Positions 6,060-7,775 of a stretch of 7,775 bases of DNA are shown in pieces; positions within the stretch are counted from its first letter, which is position 1; every line of letters starts with the position of its first letter. Position numbers and translations under genes: made by a program. This DNA is from Thermoplasmatales archaeon (lineage in GTDB: Archaea; Thermoplasmatota; E2; UBA202; DSCA01): assembly GCA_011049295.1 (NCBI GenBank), contig DSCA01000197.1, forward strand, positions 1 through 7,775. The letters run 5' to 3'. The notes under the pieces are model-generated. The model was given only the letters and a program-made list of their open reading frames with translations, ran no database searches and was not told the origin of the DNA.

Positions 6060-7270
6060 AGTACAAGGTACCCATCGGCCCCATTCATCCGGCGCTCAAG
6101 GAGCCCATCATGATTACCTGCGAGGTGCAGGGCGAGGAGATAACCGGGGTGGACGTGACCGCCAGCCAGAACCACCGGGGGGTGGAATGGATAGGCATGC
6201 ACCGCAACAATCCCGTGCAGAGCATCTACCTGTCGGAGCGAATCTGCGGCATCTGCAACCTCTGCCACCCGGCCTGCCTGGTGCTGGCAGTAGAGGAAAT
6301 CGCCGGAATCGAGGTCCCGGAGAGGGCCCAGTACATCCGGGTAATCGAGGCGGAGCTGGAGCGCATCCACTCCCACCTGCTGTGGGCGGGGGTGGCGGCC
6401 CACGAGCTGGGATTCGACACCCTGCTCCACTACACCTGGCAGGTGCGGGAAAAGGTCATGGACATCCTGGAGCTGGTGAACGGCAACCGGGTGACCAAGG
6501 CCATCATGATGTACGGTGGGGTGCGCCGGGACATCACCGACGACCTGAAGCCCAAAATGATGGAGATGCTGACCTACTACCGCGGCCTGTTCAGCCGGAT
6601 GGCCCAGTTGTTCCTGGAGGACAAGACCATCAAGATGCGTACCCGCAACATCGGCATCCTGACTAAGGAGGACGCCTACCAGCTGCAGGCAGTGGGCCCC
6701 ACGGTGCGGGCCAGCGGCGTCCCCAAGGACGTGCGGCAGGACGTGGCCTACTTTGCCTATCCGGATTTCGAGATCAAGGCCGTTACTCCCGACCAGTTGA
6801 CGGGCACCGTGGTGGGCGACACCTACGACCGCATCGTGGTTCGCCTGCTGGAGGTCAAGCAGTCTCTGGACATCATCGAGCAGGCCCTGGACGAGATGCC
6901 CCCGGGAGACATCGCATCCGAGGAAAAAATCCCCAAGCTGCTGGCCCAAATCAAGAAGGCGGAGGGAGAGGCCATCGGCCGGCACGAGGCGCCCCGGGGC
7001 GAAGACATCCATTACGTGAAGCTCAAGAAGGGCCTGGACACCCTGTATACCTGGAAGGTGCGGGCCCCTACCTACAGCAACATCATGGCCTGGAGGCCCA
7101 TGCTCATGCACCATCAGATAGCGGACATCCCCATCGTAGCCGCCTCCATTGACCCCTGCATGTCCTGCACCAACCGGGTGATAACCGCCGGCTCTTCGGG
7201 AGAGGCTATCCTCGGTGCCGAGGAATTGCACCGTCTGTCGGTGGAAAAAACACGGAGGATGACACCATGA
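6056..7270 (+). CDS. mbhL: Mbh [NiFe]-hydrogenase large subunit L (NuoD-like)
   Basis: The 404-residue catalytic subunit holds the NiFe(CN)2CO centre. The N-terminal nickel motif ERICGIC gives Cys64 and Cys67 with His71 following; the C-terminal motif DPCMSCTNR gives Cys368 and Cys371. All four nickel ligands are present, unlike NuoD/FpoD and the Mbx/Mbs proteins. Other group 4 marks are NHRGVEWIG (39-47), ELERIHSHLLW (100-110), GGVRRDI (154-160) and GPTVRASG (214-221). Two extra cysteines, C70 and C74, follow the first motif. About 30 residues (375-404) follow CTNR; whether they are removed during maturation cannot be told, and no maturation gene is in the window. The ATG at 6056 is chosen because it overlaps the mbhK stop (ATGA); a GTG at 6047 would add three residues. 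The ribosome site (GAGGGG) is weaker than in its neighbours. Confidence 0.95.
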   Translation: MKYKVPIGPIHPALKEPIMITCEVQGEEITGVDVTASQNHRGVEWIGMHRNNPVQSIYLSERICGICNLCHPACLVLAVEEIAGIEVPERAQYIRVIEAELERIHSHLLWAGVAAHELGFDTLLHYTWQVREKVMDILELVNGNRVTKAIMMYGGVRRDITDDLKPKMMEMLTYYRGLFSRMAQLFLEDKTIKMRTRNIGILTKEDAYQLQAVGPTVRASGVPKDVRQDVAYFAYPDFEIKAVTPDQLTGTVVGDTYDRIVVRLLEVKQSLDIIEQALDEMPPGDIASEEKIPKLLAQIKKAEGEAIGRHEAPRGEDIHYVKLKKGLDTLYTWKVRAPTYSNIMAWRPMLMHHQIADIPIVAASIDPCMSCTNRVITAGSSGEAILGAEELHRLSVEKTRRMTP

Positions 7271-7775
7271 ACGCCGAGCTGTTTTTCCAGGCGGTCATGG
7301 GAACCGCGGGCATAACCTTTGTGGCCATCTTCCTGGGCCTGTCCTTCAAGGGCCTGGACCGCAAGATCGCCGCTCACATGCAGATGCGCATCGGCCCCCC
7401 GCTCCGGCAGCCCTTCTGGGACGTGGGCAAGCTCCTGGTCAAGGACAGCGTGGTGCCGGAAAACGCCGTATCCTGGATGTATCATCTGGCCCCCGTCATC
7501 TGCCTGGCCTCCTCGGTTACCCTTCTCCTGTACATCCCGCTGGCCGGATGGGAGCCCCTGCTGGCCGGACACGGAGACCTCATCCTGGTGCTGTATCTGC
7601 TGGCCCTGCCGGCGCTGTCCATGGTGGCCGGGGGCTTCGCCTCCGGTTCGCCCTTCGCCACGGTGGGAGCGCAGCGTGAAATGGTGACCATGATGTCCTA
7701 CGAGTTTCCCCTGGCGGTGGCGGTGATTGCCGTGGTGTGGAAAATCAGTGACTCCTTCGCCGGTGACGTGTTCAC
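7267..7775 (+). CDS. mbhM: Mbh hydrogenase membrane anchor M (NuoH-like), 3' truncated by window
   Basis: The first 169 residues of a NuoH-family membrane protein are present; the gene runs off the end of the window. Helices are predicted at about 5-26, 71-90, 104-122 and 146-160. Two NuoH landmarks are clear: DRKIAAHMQMRIGPPLRQPF (31-50) followed by WDVGKLLVKD, and GSPFATVGAQREMVTMMSYE (127-146) with the conserved arginine and glutamates (R137, E138, E146) that line the junction to the soluble arm. It anchors the hydrogenase module and connects it to the ion-pumping arm. The ATG overlaps the mbhL stop (ATGA) and has GGAGG (7254-7258) eight bases upstream. The family is about 300-330 residues long, so roughly half is missing. 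Confidence 0.93.
   Translation, partial: MNAELFFQAVMGTAGITFVAIFLGLSFKGLDRKIAAHMQMRIGPPLRQPFWDVGKLLVKDSVVPENAVSWMYHLAPVICLASSVTLLLYIPLAGWEPLLAGHGDLILVLYLLALPALSMVAGGFASGSPFATVGAQREMVTMMSYEFPLAVAVIAVVWKISDSFAGDVF

Noticed and set aside
5801..7231. Minus-strand open frame (476 codons) opposite mbhK and mbhL
   Set aside because: It is antisense to the strongly conserved NiFe large subunit, is low in complexity with many H, G, V and Q residues, and has no promoter or ribosome site.
6056..7270. MbhL as an Fpo/Nuo NuoD or an Mbx/Mbs sulfane reductase subunit
   Set aside because: Both CxxC nickel motifs are complete (C64/C67 and C368/C371); those relatives lack at least part of this set.
1..7775. 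CRISPR array, insertion sequence, tRNA or rRNA gene, toxin-antitoxin pair
   Set aside because: No spaced direct repeats, transposase motifs, terminal inverted repeats or structural RNA signatures were seen; the window is almost entirely one operon.

Overview
The window carries a near-complete operon for a membrane-bound, Mrp-antiporter-linked [NiFe] hydrogenase of the Mbh type (group 4). Just upstream is a gene for a small membrane-anchored winged-helix regulator. All genes are on the + strand. The organism is most likely a euryarchaeon with fairly GC-rich coding DNA. Three things suggest this: the gene order matches the mbhA-to-mbhN order known from Pyrococcus and Thermococcus; the two transcription starts look like archaeal TATA boxes feeding leaderless mRNAs; and internal genes carry GGAGGTGA-type ribosome sites. 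A finer taxonomic placement cannot be read from this sequence.

Layout. Positions 1-146 are an AT-rich non-coding stretch with a perfect 6+2+6 palindrome (89-102) and a TATA-like box (120-127). A helix-turn-helix protein with two C-terminal membrane segments follows (147-683). A 44-base gap holds a second TATA-like element (698-705). The hydrogenase operon then runs without a break: mbhA, B, C (MnhE, MnhF and MnhG homologues), mbhD, E, F (the MnhB-related module), mbhG (MnhC/NuoK-like), mbhH (MnhD/NuoM-like antiporter subunit), mbhI (small membrane linker), mbhJ (NuoB-like FeS small subunit), mbhK (NuoC-like), mbhL (NiFe large subunit) and mbhM (NuoH-like anchor, cut by the window end). The two-cluster ferredoxin-like subunit mbhN would be expected just past the end.

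How it works, from knowledge of the family: reduced ferredoxin passes electrons through MbhN and MbhJ to the NiFe centre in MbhL, protons are reduced to H2, and the energy is used by the Mrp-like membrane arm (A-H) to move Na+ and/or H+ across the membrane. The reverse, H2-driven ferredoxin reduction, is also possible. All four nickel-ligand cysteines of MbhL are present (C64, C67, C368, C371), so this reads as a true hydrogenase and not as a sulfur-reducing Mbx/Mbs or Fpo/Nuo relative.

The system itself is a known class. The less ordinary points are: mbhJ has no ATG, GTG or TTG start next to its perfect ribosome site and seems to start at ATA inside an ATAG overlap; MbhL has two extra cysteines next to the proximal nickel motif; and a membrane-tethered DNA-binding protein sits at the head of the locus as a candidate regulator.
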